The notes: generated by a model not told the origin, from the letters alone. 64,000 bases of DNA from Trema orientale (GCA_002914845.1 JXTC01000005.1:673904-737903); one strand, 5' to 3'. Positions 1-10,193 are shown, counted from the stretch's first letter. Translations and numbers: made by a program.

Positions 1-185
1 TGTATCCCCTCTTCTTTGCTGGTGTAAGGTTCCCAAGTGCAAAAACGAGTCACTACTTTGTCTGTCGCCCAAACCATGAAAGCATCTATGTCAGAAAGAT
101 CCAACGGCCGGAGAGAGATGGAAATCCTTGAGAAGCCATCACCACCTTCTGTTCCATGATCCGGTTTGCAAGGACTTCCCTCCAT
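1..185 (-). CDS. GNAT-family N-acetyltransferase, 5' part (runs off window)
   Basis: Reading the minus strand from the ATG at 185-183 gives 61 open codons to the window edge. After a Gly-rich leader of about 20 residues (MEGSPCKPDHGTEGG...) comes ISLRPLDLSDIDAFMVWAT and then VVTRFCTWEPYTSKEE. These match the N-terminal block of the other GNAT copies in this window (ISLRP.KL.D.DDFLKWAS..RVTRY....TSKEE). The family (RimJ/Acetyltransf_3 type) moves an acetyl group from acetyl-CoA to an amine; the substrate is unknown. The acetyl-CoA motif lies beyond the edge. It is the only GNAT copy on the minus strand, its leader is longer than in its relatives, and its upstream block is shared with the EF-hand gene at 5.8 kb. 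The family call is secure; whether the gene is intact cannot be judged. Confidence 0.82.
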   Translation of the reverse strand, partial: MEGSPCKPDHGTEGGDGFSRISISLRPLDLSDIDAFMVWATDKVVTRFCTWEPYTSKEEGI

Positions 186-227
186 GATTAGATCAGCTAA
201 ACCAGTATACTAAAAGTTATAAGCCTT

Positions 228-310
228 GTTGAGGGGAAAATATGATAAAGCAGGTGAAAAGATAACATAGAAATAAGTTATAGTATTTGTATTTATATGT
301 TTATACAACA
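228..310 (-). promoter_or_regulatory. Promoter block of the edge GNAT gene, shared with the EF-hand gene
   Basis: On the minus strand a TATA-like ATATAAAT lies at 298-291, about 110 bases upstream of the ATG. The stretch around 240-300 matches the duplicated block upstream of the EF-hand gene (6471-6586): both carry caggtgaaaaga, tagaaataagtta and gtatttatat in the same order and spacing. The homology is seen directly; promoter function is inferred from the TATA position. Confidence 0.5.
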
Positions 311-1047
311 TAGTTGTTACAAGAAATTGCCTGGAAATAACATTTAGTGACGCTAAGACTAAAATAGTTGTGGTCATTTGGAAATGTCCCTTTTGCGTTA
401 CTTGGAGTGGTGGGCAAGGAGTGCGTGCATATAATATGGTCAAAAATTCACGATTATAATAAGCCGCCCTGGTAGACCAATAGATATACAAAAAAAGTTA
501 CAAGCAGTGGACACTTTGTCTCCTTCAAGTCTCATATGACAAAGACTTTGACCGAGGGAAAACTGGTCTTTGGAAATCAGATGCATGATTAATTCTTGTA
601 TTTTCAGATTCTGTTACATATATTTTTATAATCAGACTTTTTGACTGAATTTGTATAATCTTGCATTAAGCTCTAGAAAAGGAAGAAGACAAAAGTTTAT
701 GTCACAAAGTTAAAGATGCTGGAGTACTAAACTTGATTTTTATATATTTAAATTATTTTTAGCTGGAAGGAGTAGTAAAGATGAATACTACCTTGACCAA
801 ATCAAAGTGTAATCCATTTGATTTAGTTTGTCTGTAATATTTTAATGGTGAGATCCAGACTCCAGTTTCTGATACCAAACTCTTTGGCTTTTTATTTTAT
901 TAATTAAACAATACTAGTATACCAATCTACTTGTTAAAGATGTCAGCAATACTTTAATAAATTTGGTTTTTCTTTTGTCAAAAGAACATTAATTAGTATT
1001 AAGGGTAGGTCTGTTTATCTCCAACTCTGCCTATACGAGTTAGTTTC
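311..1047. other. Intergenic, AT-rich
   Basis: This separates the divergent GNAT genes (minus gene before 185, plus gene from 1048). It has no open frame of note. The stretch 330-400 resembles 11615-11700 (aagtctaaaatagtt, ggtc.tttgga.atgtc), so it belongs to the same dispersed upstream block. Confidence 0.5.
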
Positions 1048-1575
1048 ATGAAAATGGCAAACAATTGTTTGGAGATCAAACTTCGTCCTTATAGGACCTC
1101 AGATGTTGATGACTTCCTCATGTACGCTGGTAATGACAAAGTGACAAGGTTCACTAGGTGGAACACATTCACCTCCAAGGAAGAGGCACTTTCTTACATC
1201 TATAGCTTCTGCATTCCCCACCCCTATTGCAGATCCATATGCATCGAAGACCGTTCGATTGGATTCGTGATCATCATGCCGCGACAAGGCGATGACAAGT
1301 GTAGGGCAGAAATTGGGTATGCCTTAGCTGCTGAGTACTGGGGTCAAGGTATAACAACTGGAGCTCTGAAGATGGCCATTTCCGATGGCTTTAGAGAGTT
1401 CCCAGATTTGGTCAGAATGCAAGCCTCAATTGAGATAGAGAACAAGGCCTCTCAGAGGGTCTTGGAAAAACTTGGGTTCCAAAAGGAGTGTGTCCTAAGG
1501 AAGTATACCATTAATAAAGGTCAAGTCCGAGATATGGTCATGTATAGTCTTTTGTCTAGTGATCTTATGCCTTGA
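1048..1575 (+). CDS. GNAT-family N-acetyltransferase, copy 1 (175 aa, intact)
   Basis: A single-exon gene for a RimJ-type (Acetyltransf_3) GNAT, predicted to transfer acetyl from acetyl-CoA to an amino group. The substrate is unknown and the protein is probably soluble, with no signal peptide or membrane segment. Seen: N-terminal block LRPYRTSDVDDFLMYAG (12-28), central strand block DDKCRAEIGYALAAEYWG with the acetyl-CoA loop WGQGI at 98-102 (Q-x-x-G-x family motif), and the C-terminal ENKASQRVLEKLGF (131-144), typical of motif B. Length is normal for this plant subfamily. An in-frame ATG at 1054 is an alternative start. It is more diverged from copies 2, 3 and 4 than those are from one another. 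It lies 402 bases upstream of copy 2 in the same orientation. Confidence 0.9.
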   Translation: MKMANNCLEIKLRPYRTSDVDDFLMYAGNDKVTRFTRWNTFTSKEEALSYIYSFCIPHPYCRSICIEDRSIGFVIIMPRQGDDKCRAEIGYALAAEYWGQGITTGALKMAISDGFREFPDLVRMQASIEIENKASQRVLEKLGFQKECVLRKYTINKGQVRDMVMYSLLSSDLMP

Positions 1576-1977
1576 ACTAAAACAACTATTGTTCTTCGAA
1601 AGTTTCGAAATAGATTTTAAATTACAGATTTGTTTTACTTGTGTATTTGAAATTACAATATGAACTGACTCTTTTTCTTGCATGCTTTGAAACTTCCACT
1701 TGAATTTACAGCTTTATTTTATCTTGATAATGAAACTGACATGTTACCTTGGCTAAAAAAATGCACTTGTAAAGATGGTGACAGCCAATTTGTCTAATAT
1801 TAGGCAAGTTCCACAAACCCAACCCTGTAGTATTGGACCAGAATCTGAACAAAGCCTATCATGATTGACCTGGCCCTGAATTGTATTGTCCACATAACAA
1901 TACACTTTTTAAAGCCTATTCCTAATTCCATACAGAGATTGAAAACCATTTCAAACTCCAAGCTTCCAATTCAAACC
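1576..1977. promoter_or_regulatory. Spacer and leader between GNAT copies 1 and 2
   Basis: The last part (about 1938-1977, ending in agcttccaattcaaaccatg) is similar to the DNA just before the ATG of the GNAT copies at 17761 and 20276 (ttgaagaccat...caattcaatccatg). The duplicated unit therefore includes the 5' leader. No clear TATA box was placed. Confidence 0.4.
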
Positions 1978-2493
1978 ATGGATTCCTCAAGAATTTCCCT
2001 TCGTCCATTCAAGCTCACTGATGTGGATGACTTCCTTAAATGGGCCAGTGATGACAGAGTAACACGCTACCTTAGGTGGAACACAATAACATCCAAAGAA
2101 GAAGCCATGGCATACATTGACAAGGTCGCCATACATCATCCATGGCGCTGGACGATATGTCTGGATGACCATTCGGTTGGATATGTCTCGATCAAGCCTG
2201 AATCTGGTGACGACAAATGCAGGGCGCATGTTAGCTATGCTGTGGGAGCAGACTACTGGGGCCAAGGCATTGTTACATTGGCAATAAAAGTGGCCATCTC
2301 TTTGGTGTTTAAGGAATTCCCTGATTTGGTGAGGCTTGAGGCTTTGGTAGAGGTTGAGAATAGAGCTTCACAAAGGGTACTGGAAAAGGTTGGGTTCCTG
2401 AAAGAAGGGTTGTTGAGGAAGTATGGGTTCTGTAAAGGTGAAATCAGAGACATGTTTATCTATAGTTTCTTATCAACTGATAAGATTCTTTGA
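1978..2493 (+). CDS. GNAT-family N-acetyltransferase, copy 2 (171 aa, intact)
   Basis: Intronless RimJ-type GNAT. The open frame extends up to 1861, but the ATG at 1978 is preferred because MDSSRISLRPFKLTDVDD aligns with the starts of the copies at 17761 and 20276, and the upstream 39 codons match their untranslated leaders. Seen: ISLRP (6-10), TSKEEA, the cofactor loop WGQGI in the GADYWGQGIVT stretch, and ENRASQRVLEKVGF for motif B, ending FLSTDKIL. The family acetylates an amine with acetyl-CoA; the target is not known. A remnant of the EF-hand gene, convergent with this copy, starts 33 bases after the stop codon. Confidence 0.92.
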   Translation: MDSSRISLRPFKLTDVDDFLKWASDDRVTRYLRWNTITSKEEAMAYIDKVAIHHPWRWTICLDDHSVGYVSIKPESGDDKCRAHVSYAVGADYWGQGIVTLAIKVAISLVFKEFPDLVRLEALVEVENRASQRVLEKVGFLKEGLLRKYGFCKGEIRDMFIYSFLSTDKIL

Positions 2494-2525
2494 TTCAAAT
2501 CTTGTGTTGATGACTCTAATTAAGT

Positions 2526-2698
2526 TATGAATATGAACTCCTTAAAATCCAATGAACCATCTCCATCTTGGTCAAGCTCCTTGAAGAAACTCTTTTACTT
2601 TTTTTTTTCCCCTTCTGAAATGTATCCTTGAACAGACTTGACACTAATCATTTTGCATTGGAATATCTTCCCCATATATCCTTGTGTAACACAAGATA
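2526..2698 (-). pseudogene. EF-hand gene fragment
   Basis: On the minus strand 2590-2544 reads FFKELDQDGDGSLDF, a canonical EF-hand loop nearly identical to loop 2 of the intact gene at 5818-6354 (FFKELDKDEDGTLDF). Similarity continues at the DNA level through the next roughly 100 bases (acacaagata in both), then stops. There is no start, first EF-hand or Cys-rich tail, so this is a dead internal piece. Its place just after a GNAT copy suggests that GNAT and EF-hand genes were once duplicated as a pair. Confidence 0.72.
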
Positions 2699-2707
2699 GT
2701 TGTTACT

Positions 2708-2905
2708 TGTTAGCTAAGCTATGGGAGCAGAGACAACTGTGGCCAAGGAATTGTTAAAGTGGCACTCTATTTGGTGCTTAATAAATTCCCTGGTTTGTTA
2801 AGGCTTGCTTTGGTTGAGGTTGAGAATAGAGCTTCCAAAGGGTATTAATGGAAATGGAATTGGGTTCCTAAAAGGATTGCTGAGGAAGTATATACGGGCA
2901 AACCA
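2708..2905 (+). pseudogene. GNAT 3' remnant A
   Basis: DNA similar to the second half of copy 2: ttagctaagctatgggagcag, then ggccaaggaattgtta (the WGQGIV loop), gaggttgagaatagagcttcc (EVENRAS) and ggaagtata. Several small gaps break the frame and there is no 5' half. It is a decayed tandem duplicate on the same strand as the intact copies. Confidence 0.75.
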
Positions 2906-2919
2906 AGGCATAAATCTGT

Positions 2920-3030
2920 GGTTGATGTTGAGAATAGAGCTTCCCAAAGGGTACTAGAAAAGGAAATCGGTTCTAAAGAAGGCTTGTTGAGAAAACATAA
3001 GTTCTGTAAAGGTGAAATAGATATATAACA
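2920..3030 (+). pseudogene. GNAT 3' remnant B
   Basis: A second, shorter copy of the C-terminal part directly after remnant A: gttgagaatagagcttccca, agggtactagaaaagg and ttctgtaaaggtgaaat match VENRASQRVLEK and FCKGEI of copy 2. Small deletions break the frame. Confidence 0.7.
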
Positions 3031-3758
3031 AGAATTATAGCACTCAAACGTTAATCAATACAATATTTCTCCTTTAGAAACAATGAGATATGATCAAAAT
3101 TACACTTATAATAAGTTGAATCTAAAATTAGTTGTAGTTGAATATGTTTTGTAACTTGACACACACACTTAATCAAATTAATTAAGCTCATTACTTGAAA
3201 TACTCTTATAATTCATTTATGTAAACATGTTTTGCAAGGTCATGACTTTACAAGTTTTTAATAAATTTACGTATCAAGCATTAAAGTTTTCAAAAAATTA
3301 AACCTCAGAACATTACCATCAATATGAAACAAAGACTATAGTTTGCTGTAATTAATAAGTTAAACCTGGTGACAATCTTTTTGGTTAACTTTGCGGGAGT
3401 GGTTAATGCGGGAAAGTTAGCACTTAAGGTTCACAAATCACATACGGATGATCAAATACTCGGATTGTTATTATTATTATTATTATTATTTTGAGGGAAA
3501 GAATACTCGGATTGATATTATACATCAAAACTTACTAATCATACATTACTAATAGTATTATCAAACTATTACCACGCCAGCAGTTGATAATAAAGACCAG
3601 TACTTAACTGATCCTAGCTAATTAATAGTAGTAATAGAGGCTTCACGTTGAAGCCCATGATATTAAGCTAAAGAAAATTAAGGACAACTAGGAGTAAACG
3701 AAAATTATAGTACTATTTTCATAAAAAAAAAAAGGTGCTCTATATATATATATTTATA
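3031..3758. other. AT-rich intergenic DNA
   Basis: No coding signal. It contains a short (tta)n microsatellite at about 3469-3490. Confidence 0.5.
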
Positions 3759-4014
3759 GGATTTCAATCCAGTAGGGTTTTTTTTCCTTTTTTTTTAAAA
3801 AAAACCCTACCTATAGATATTTTTTATTTTAGCCATTAGATTATCATCTAAATATTATAATGATTTAAATAGTTGGGAAAAAAATATAATAAATACACAC
3901 TATTTAATGTTCTTTCTCTCTCTATCATTTTAACATAAAAAGATATGCAGTAAGATGTATTTTAATTAGATAAAACAATAAAAAAATTAAAAGAAATGCC
4001 TACTGAATTGGTCC
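3759..4014. mobile_element. MITE-like element, family M (copy M1)
   Basis: Ends are inverted: caatccagtaggg on the left and cctactgaattgg on the right. Poly-T/poly-A tracts sit just inside the ends, and the centre carries a gccattagattatcatctaa block seen in other copies. It sits in TA-rich DNA, so a target duplication cannot be told. No coding capacity. Other copies are at 5356, 32749, 39764, 55284 and 56628. Confidence 0.55.
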
Positions 4015-4019
4015 ATACA

Positions 4020-4095
4020 TTTATATATGGTATATAATACTTTTGGTGCACGTGTGGACGTGAAAATTCAGGATAATTCTTGCACCTATATCAAT
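4020..4095 (-). pseudogene. Possible EF-hand gene 3'-end fragment
   Basis: The stretch ataatacttttggtgcacgt and the following gtggacgtgaaaa resemble the DNA spanning the last codons of the EF-hand gene (aatacctttggtgcttgtg, gtggacatgagaaa at 5750 and 5851). It abuts the right end of MITE M1. It is short, so the call is weak. Confidence 0.3.
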
Positions 4096-4614
4096 TCGAA
4101 TATTGTGTGACATCAAATCTATTTGTATAGGGCTCAAATATATTATTAATGTGCACATTTTAATGAAAAGAAAATTCAGAAAGTCCCACTTCAATCGAGA
4201 GCTCAAAAAATTTTCTACCGTTAGTATATAGTTTGTGGCTGACACGTTCGTTTGACACATTCAGTGATTCATCTTATACGTACTTATTAGGTGGTGACTC
4301 AGAGTTCATCTCAAAAGGTTAACTATATGGTGGAGTTTCCAAATCTTTGCTTATGTAGGAATTAGCAAAAAAAGTGCTTCTATTACACATTAGAATTATA
4401 TATATATTTCTAAACTTGTGGTCACAGAAAATTGAAGTTATTTTCGCAAAACAATCTTTCTATTAAAGAGGCAAGATTTATAAGAGTGTCATAAATGAAA
4501 ACTCTACATTTATTACTTGCCCCATTATACTGCTCAATTTTTTTAATTCTTTAAATTTTAGGTCTCTGATTTGAGGTGATAATGATTTTTCATTAGCAAT
4601 GGAATATTTTCTCT

Positions 4615-4815
4615 CTATATATTAGCTATGCTATGGGCGTGCAGACTAAAGGTAGCCATCTCTTTAGTTTTAATGAATTTCCAGCTGGTTTGGTTGACAA
4701 TAAAGCTTCCCAAAGGGTATGGTATTCCAAAGGGTAATATCATACGTACAAGAAAACGATTTGGGTTTGCAAAAGAAGGCTTGTTCATCAGGAGGAAGAA
4801 TGAGTAGCTGAAACA
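4615..4815 (+). pseudogene. GNAT 3' remnant C
   Basis: Pieces in the order of a GNAT gene: ttagctatgctatggg (SYAVG), gtagccatctctttagtttt (VAISLVF), aataaagcttcccaaagggt (N.ASQRV) and gcaaaagaaggcttgtt (KEGL). Large gaps and lost frames mark it as a relic. Confidence 0.65.
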
Positions 4816-5355
4816 AGAGAACATGTTCTACTTGTAAGATTCTTTGACGAAAAAAAAAAAATTGATGAAATCTAGAAAACAAAACTCAAATTACTAGCTA
4901 GGAACAAAGAGTTTGAACAATACAAACATAAGAATGAGTACACTACTCTATATGTAATTCCATAATTAATATTAATAATAAACATTAAAGAAACTTTTAC
5001 AAGGGGGTGATGTATTTAAACTTTAAATATGAGATGGAACGTGATTAACAATCACACTAAGTTTGGGACTATAAACGTCAAAGGAACTTGAAACAACGTA
5101 ATAAATAGCTGATAATCTGATAGTCCTTTTGGGGATCAAAGTGCATGTTGTTGATCATAAGACTGCATATTCTAACGTGAAGCTCCGTTGAGTGTTCATG
5201 ATCTTGACAAATCTTTACATAATGGTACATGAAGAAGCAACACCAATAACGTTAACTCCGAAATCCAAAACGTCAAGAGTTGTAACTTTACTCTGAAATC
5301 ATTCATATACAACCAGATCATTAGCACTTATAACTTCACCATATATATATATATA
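4816..5355. other. AT-rich intergenic DNA
   Basis: No gene, repeat or RNA feature recognised. Confidence 0.4.
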
Positions 5356-5615
5356 GGCACCAATCCAGTAGGTTATTTTTTTTTACCTATATATAAGTAT
5401 TATTTTAGCTAATTAAAATTGGTTACATACATTTTTTTTCATGGTAAAAAAAATGGGAAAGAAAAGTATTAAATAATGAGTATTTACTTTTAATATTATT
5501 ATTTTCTAATTACTCAAATTATAGTAACCGTTAGATCATATAATCCAATGAACAAAAAAAATCCTTATAAATAAGTAAAAAAAAAAAAAGAAAAGTACCT
5601 ACTGGAGGTGGTACC
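5356..5615. mobile_element. MITE-like element, family M (copy M2)
   Basis: Left end ggcaccaatccagtaggt, right end acctactggaggtggtacc, forming imperfect inverted repeats followed inward by long T and A tracts. Flanked by TA repeats. It lies about 80 bases before a 101-bp tandem duplication at the 3' end of the EF-hand gene. Confidence 0.6.
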
Positions 5616-5696
5616 TATACATATAGAGTACGTGACAAATGCTTAACGGTAAAAGCCAACATTAGAGAAAACAAAAGAAAGTAATAATGAGTTAAA

Positions 5697-5898
5697 GAAA
5701 ATTATAATATTTTCATTTAAATAAAAAGTAGTACTAGATATATATTTAATACCTTTGGTGCTTGTGTGGACATGAGAAAGGCATAATTATCCAAAAGGAA
5801 AATTATAATATTTTCATTTAAATAAAACGCAGTACTAGATATATATTTAATACCTTTTGTGCTTGTGTGGACATGAGAAAGGCATAATTATCCAAAAG
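5697..5898. repeat. 101-bp tandem duplication at the EF-hand gene 3' end
   Basis: Two nearly identical copies, 5697-5797 and 5798-5898, each starting gaaaattataatattttcat. The gene-proximal copy supplies the last 26 codons and the stop of the EF-hand gene on the minus strand. The distal copy repeats the same coding-like DNA after the stop. Confidence 0.85.
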
Positions 5899-6354
5899 GA
5901 CATGAGAACGCTTGTGGCTGTACTTTTTCTCACTAAAGCAAGTTGAGCAAAGAGTGATAGTCTTCTTAGGTTTTTTGAAGCACTTGGGACAACTGAAGAA
6001 AAGTCCTTTGAGAAAAACTTGACATTCGTGGCCACTACAGAAGAGCAGCCTCCCAGTCCTGAGGAGATAGTACAAAGTTATGAAGTCTTCAAAATCCAGA
6101 GTCCCATCTTCATCTTTGTCAAGCTCTTTAAAGAAACTCATCTTTTTTTCTTGAAATATCTCCTTAAACAAACTCGAGTTCCGCGGAATATCACAAGATA
6201 AGCCCAGCTTTTTGAAGTTGTTCTCGTACTCACTTAGGGTTACTCTGCCATCTCCATTCGAGTCCATCTTGTTGAACAAAGACTTAGCCTTCTTCTTCCG
6301 CTTATCTGAAAGATTGGCGTAATAAGCTAAAGCAGTTTCGCGTATTTCTTCCAT
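5818..6354 (-). CDS. EF-hand calcium-binding protein with Cys/His-rich tail (178 aa)
   Basis: A single-exon gene starting MEEIRETALAYYANLS. Two EF-hand loops fit the 12-residue calcium pattern: DSNGDGRVTLSE at 31-42 and DKDEDGTLDFED at 79-90, the second ending in Asp rather than the usual Glu. After them comes a Cys/His cluster (C106, C111, C122, C125, C136, C139, H147, H151), spaced like a ZZ-type zinc-binding domain. This suggests a small calcium-responsive protein with a zinc-bound module; its partners are unknown. There is no signal peptide or clear membrane segment. The last 26 residues (after about 152) come from a 101-bp tandem duplication. The upstream DNA is duplicated too (6360-6580) and is shared with the GNAT gene at the left edge. 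Remnants lie at 2526 and 13801. EF-hand identity is firm; the ZZ assignment is by spacing only. Confidence 0.85.
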   Translation of the reverse strand: MEEIRETALAYYANLSDKRKKKAKSLFNKMDSNGDGRVTLSEYENNFKKLGLSCDIPRNSSLFKEIFQEKKMSFFKELDKDEDGTLDFEDFITLYYLLRTGRLLFCSGHECQVFLKGLFFSCPKCFKKPKKTITLCSTCFSEKKYSHKRSHVLLDNYAFLMSTQAQKVLNIYLVLRFI

Positions 6355-6359
6355 TGATT

Positions 6360-6586
6360 TATGTATTGATCTCTCTCAATATTAAGATCTAAATTAAGAT
6401 GAAGGTAAGACCAAAATAAGATAAATCAAGTGAAAAGATGAATAGGAATAAGCTATGCGGTATTTGTAGTTATGTATTAATCTCTCTCAATAAGGTCTAA
6501 AGATTAAGAGGTAAGACTAAAATAAGATAAATAATCAGGTGAAAAGAAGATATAGAAATAAGTTACGTAGTGTCTGTATTTATATA
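6360..6586 (-). promoter_or_regulatory. Tandemly duplicated promoter/leader block of the EF-hand gene
   Basis: Two copies of a roughly 111-bp unit, 6360-6470 and 6471-6580, both starting tatgtatt.atctctctcaat. Both carry ggtaaga.taaaataagata and tgaaaaga. Only the distal copy ends in a good minus-strand TATA box (tatataaata, 6586-6577), which would place transcription start near 6550 and the proximal copy in the leader. Confidence 0.6.
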
Positions 6587-6599
6587 GTGGTCACTAGAA

Positions 6600-9100
6600 T
6601 ATATTGACTTGGCAACTAAGGTTTAAGATGTAAAAAGCTGATTTCTAGAAGGGGCAAAACAGACTTTTTGTGCCCAATGGCAAAGTTGTAATTATTAATT
6701 TTTGGATTAAAATAAGAAAAATATCTGAATATTATAATCAGGTGCTACAGTTGCCATTATTTGCATAAAAGGACTTCAGAAGTTCATCTTCTCAAGCTAA
6801 AGTCCACGAAAGTCTCCAAAAATGCCAGTTTCAGTTGAAGCCCAAAGTTGCAACATACCACCGCTGCTAGGCCCACGCAACACCCATGTAGAAGAGGAGA
6901 CTCCGACGAAGATAACCCCATCGGTTTTGTAGAGTTTCGAGCTCCGGTGGCCGAGAGCTGGTCCTCCAAATTTTCTGCCACTAAAGATGTTTTCCGACGA
7001 AATTTCTGGCATCCGACCTCCGTTTTTGTCACTGCCGGTGAGTAGAGTCTTATCTCGTCGTCGCCGACCACTTTCAAGTGGTTGCTCGGCCAAATTCGTC
7101 GCCGGTAAGATTTTTACCACTTTTACCATTTTTGCCAACTTTGTAAAAAAGTGATATTTACGTAACTATTTTGGTTAAATAGTTTATTTACCTGAGATAA
7201 ATATTTAAAGTGAAAGAGGAAATCATGAATAATTACGGTTAATAGAAGTAAAAAGTGTAACTGAAAGTGCGGTAAATGATAATTAGAAAAAGAGGACATT
7301 TTTCTAAAGAATTACAAAGTATTTATGTAATTCTCGGATTTTTGAGTGTAACTAATGCTGGGAACCTCAAAACTGAGTTTTGACTTCGAATTTCGACTCA
7401 GTGAGGTTGAGACACGAATTTTAATATAAAATGTTGCTATATTTCGTTGTGGAACGAAAATTGAAATTTCATGGCTTAAAATTGCATCGTTTTGCGTGCC
7501 ACATGTCAGTTCTGCATTAGGACCTGTTTTTGATAAAGTATATATCTAACCTGGTATTTTTGAGTGCTCTGAATTCAGTGGTGACTTCCGTTTCTGCATT
7601 TGAAGCTCCGATGGAAAAGTTAATTTTTCAAGTGAATTTACCGAAAACTAGAAATCGAAAACTAGAAATCGCCATTCGAACACATGAGGGATCAACGTGA
7701 GATTCTTCGAGCGTCATTGGCCTGGTATTACTATCATATCGAGGTAGGGGTTCAATTACCTGATTTTTTTATATCTGTTTTGGATTTTAATTGCAATAAA
7801 ATTTATTTATGAAAAATCATGATTATACGATGGCTTATGAAATTGTTGAAAATTATTGGATTATACTGGGATTGGACTGTATGGATTTTTATACATATTT
7901 TTATATTATAATTATAGGGTAAAACAGCGGTGTGCTGCCCATATACAGTAAATCCCAGAATAATGCCAAGTTGGATTTTAAAGCATGATTTTAATATTGG
8001 ATGCATGGTTGTTGTATTCTGTTATATGTTGTACATACCATAGGATCATAAACTTAAGTTTTATTGTAGTATCACGGTATTTTTAGATCACTGGCGAGTT
8101 ATTACAGTGCTAGGTGAGATCCCTAGGCCACTGCGCAGGTTTTTGCTGAGACGCCTATAACATCCCCCAATTCTACACACGTACGTATCAGATATTTGTA
8201 TAAATATCTTATAAAATCGGAAGACGCTACTGAACTTAGAACTGATAAAACAAGGGAACATTAAAACTTTTTAACCTTTTTAAAAATAAAAGGAAAACTC
8301 CATTCATAATTACATATAGTATAATGTGTACATATATACATACTTACAAACTAGACCTTTTATTTAAATATACATAGTAAACACACACTAAAAATAGGTA
8401 AAAAATCTACTATTAGAAAACCACAGCATCAAAATGCTTATATACACAAGCCACGGTCAGAAAGTAGGTGCTCCTATTCTGATCTCAAACATCAGCAGTA
8501 CCCTCTGCAATGTAAGAATATGGATGAGTATGAAACTCAGTAAGTAACGTATACTGATGCAAAGTGCATATAACAAAAAACTGATAATCATATGGTTAGA
8601 TCCCTGTATATATTGTATTACTTGACAAGACTGTGAATTTCATTTTCATACTGAAACACTCAAAGAATGTATAATATATCATGAGCAATTTGGGAGTCTC
8701 GAGCCCCAGAGAATCTCCTCTGTGTACAGCAGATGTCTACCCCATACCACTGTTAGAGTGTTTCCGAAGGAACTATAGTATCCCCGAAAGGACCAAAAAA
8801 TTCCCGAAGGAATCATATCACATATTTGGGTGCTGGCCCGCCACACCCTATTCAACAATACTCATCAGGCAATATAAATATACCACGTATCTCATGCAAA
8901 GCTAAATAACAGATACGTATATACACATATTCACAAATTCCATATCCATAAATTTCACTGATTCACAGAAATAAAGAATTTCATACATTGCAAGTGTGAC
9001 GTTACTTACATTGTTTCTGAGCTTTATTTGTTTTTTTGTGAAATGCTATTTGCTCTTGGTACAATTGATATGCCCTATTATTTTTCAAATGATATCACTA
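6600..9100. repeat. Retroelement-like noncoding DNA, unclassified fossil
   Basis: The GC-richer patch at 6840-7110 has only short open frames without a recognisable domain. 8157-9000 begins tataacatcccccaattct and contains aaactcagtaagtaacg and ttcccgaaggaatc stretches, which look like LTR DNA of chromovirus (Ty3/gypsy) elements. No polyprotein domain was recognised. Boundaries and family are guesses from general resemblance. Confidence 0.25.
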
Positions 9101-9779
9101 TAAATGTGGCACTCTACTAATTACTAGCTCAAATTTGGTATAAGAATCTAAGATATTAACTAGTGACAACTAGACAAACAAGAACAAATCAAGTATATAG
9201 CTACCAACAACATAGTAATTTCCTAGAGTTATTTTTATTTTATTTTTGTTTTCTTCCACGATTTTTTTTTAAATAAATGACAAAGCATTACATGTACGCC
9301 AGAAAATGCCAATATAGATAACACCAAAATATTATTTTATTAATATAAAAAATTCCACAAAACCTTATTATATAAATTTTCCTCTCAAGCTTTTCCTTAA
9401 AAGTATCATCTTAAAAATACCAAGGATCAATATGCTGCACAAATAAAGAATACAAAGAATCTTTAAATACTTAATTTAATTAATTAGATTCCAAAATTAA
9501 CCATATAGTTTTGTAACTAAAGAATAATCATGTATCATTCAAAATAGCAATAATAAACATGTAACTTAGCAACAAATAATTATTATTTAGCTAGTATTAG
9601 GATTCAAGACGTAAGTCTAGTAAATTTAACAGTTTACTAAAGTCCAAGTAATTAATTAGTTCATATCCTCATCTCACTATATGTATAGGCAATTATTTTA
9701 TTTATCCCTTAATAAAGTTCAATGTTTAAAGACATAGTAACTAGGCTGTAGAGAAATTTGAGAAGGAAAAAAATAGACT
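9101..9779. other. AT-rich intergenic DNA
   Basis: No recognisable gene or repeat. Confidence 0.4.
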
Positions 9780-9784
9780 TACAC

Positions 9785-10188
9785 TGTAACGCCCCAAGTC
9801 CCACATAGGGTATGTTCTGAGAAGATCATGGGTATTTAAGTGATGGTCCATGAGCCCAAAAGTACCTTTAAGCTAGCATTTTTGGGTGAGGCCCAGTGGT
9901 ATTACATTTGGTATTCAGAACCGACCCAGTCCATTCCTGTGTGGGTGCTGGAAGGCTGCCACGAACCGGAATCGTGGTAAATGTGGACCCCGCCCATAGG
10001 GGTTATATGTGAGCTATTGAATGTGGACCCCCTAGCGAGGACGCTAGGCTCTTAACGGAGTGAGATTGTGATGCCCTAAGTCCCACATCAAGTATGTTCT
10101 GGGAAGATCATGGGTATTTAAGTGATGGTCCATGAGCCCAAAAGTACTTTCAAGATAGCACTTTTGGGTGAGGCCCAATGGTGTTACA
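9785..10188 (+). mobile_element. TRIM (miniature LTR element), fossil, two LTRs present
   Basis: Two direct repeats of about 120 bp, 9785-9906 and 10069-10188, both starting TG and ending CA; most of their length matches (atcatgggtatttaagtgat in both). Just inside the left repeat, tttggtattcagaacc resembles a primer-binding site for initiator Met-tRNA. The flanks tacac and tgcac (9780-9784, 10189-10193) are a likely 5-bp target duplication with one mismatch. At about 404 bp it has no coding capacity, so it would depend on other elements. The close match between its two LTRs suggests a fairly recent insertion. Confidence 0.75.
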
Positions 10189-10193
10189 TGCAC

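Noticed and set aside
6784-7138. GC-richer frames of about 100 codons on both strands
   Set aside because: No domain or splice context; the surrounding DNA looks retroelement-derived.
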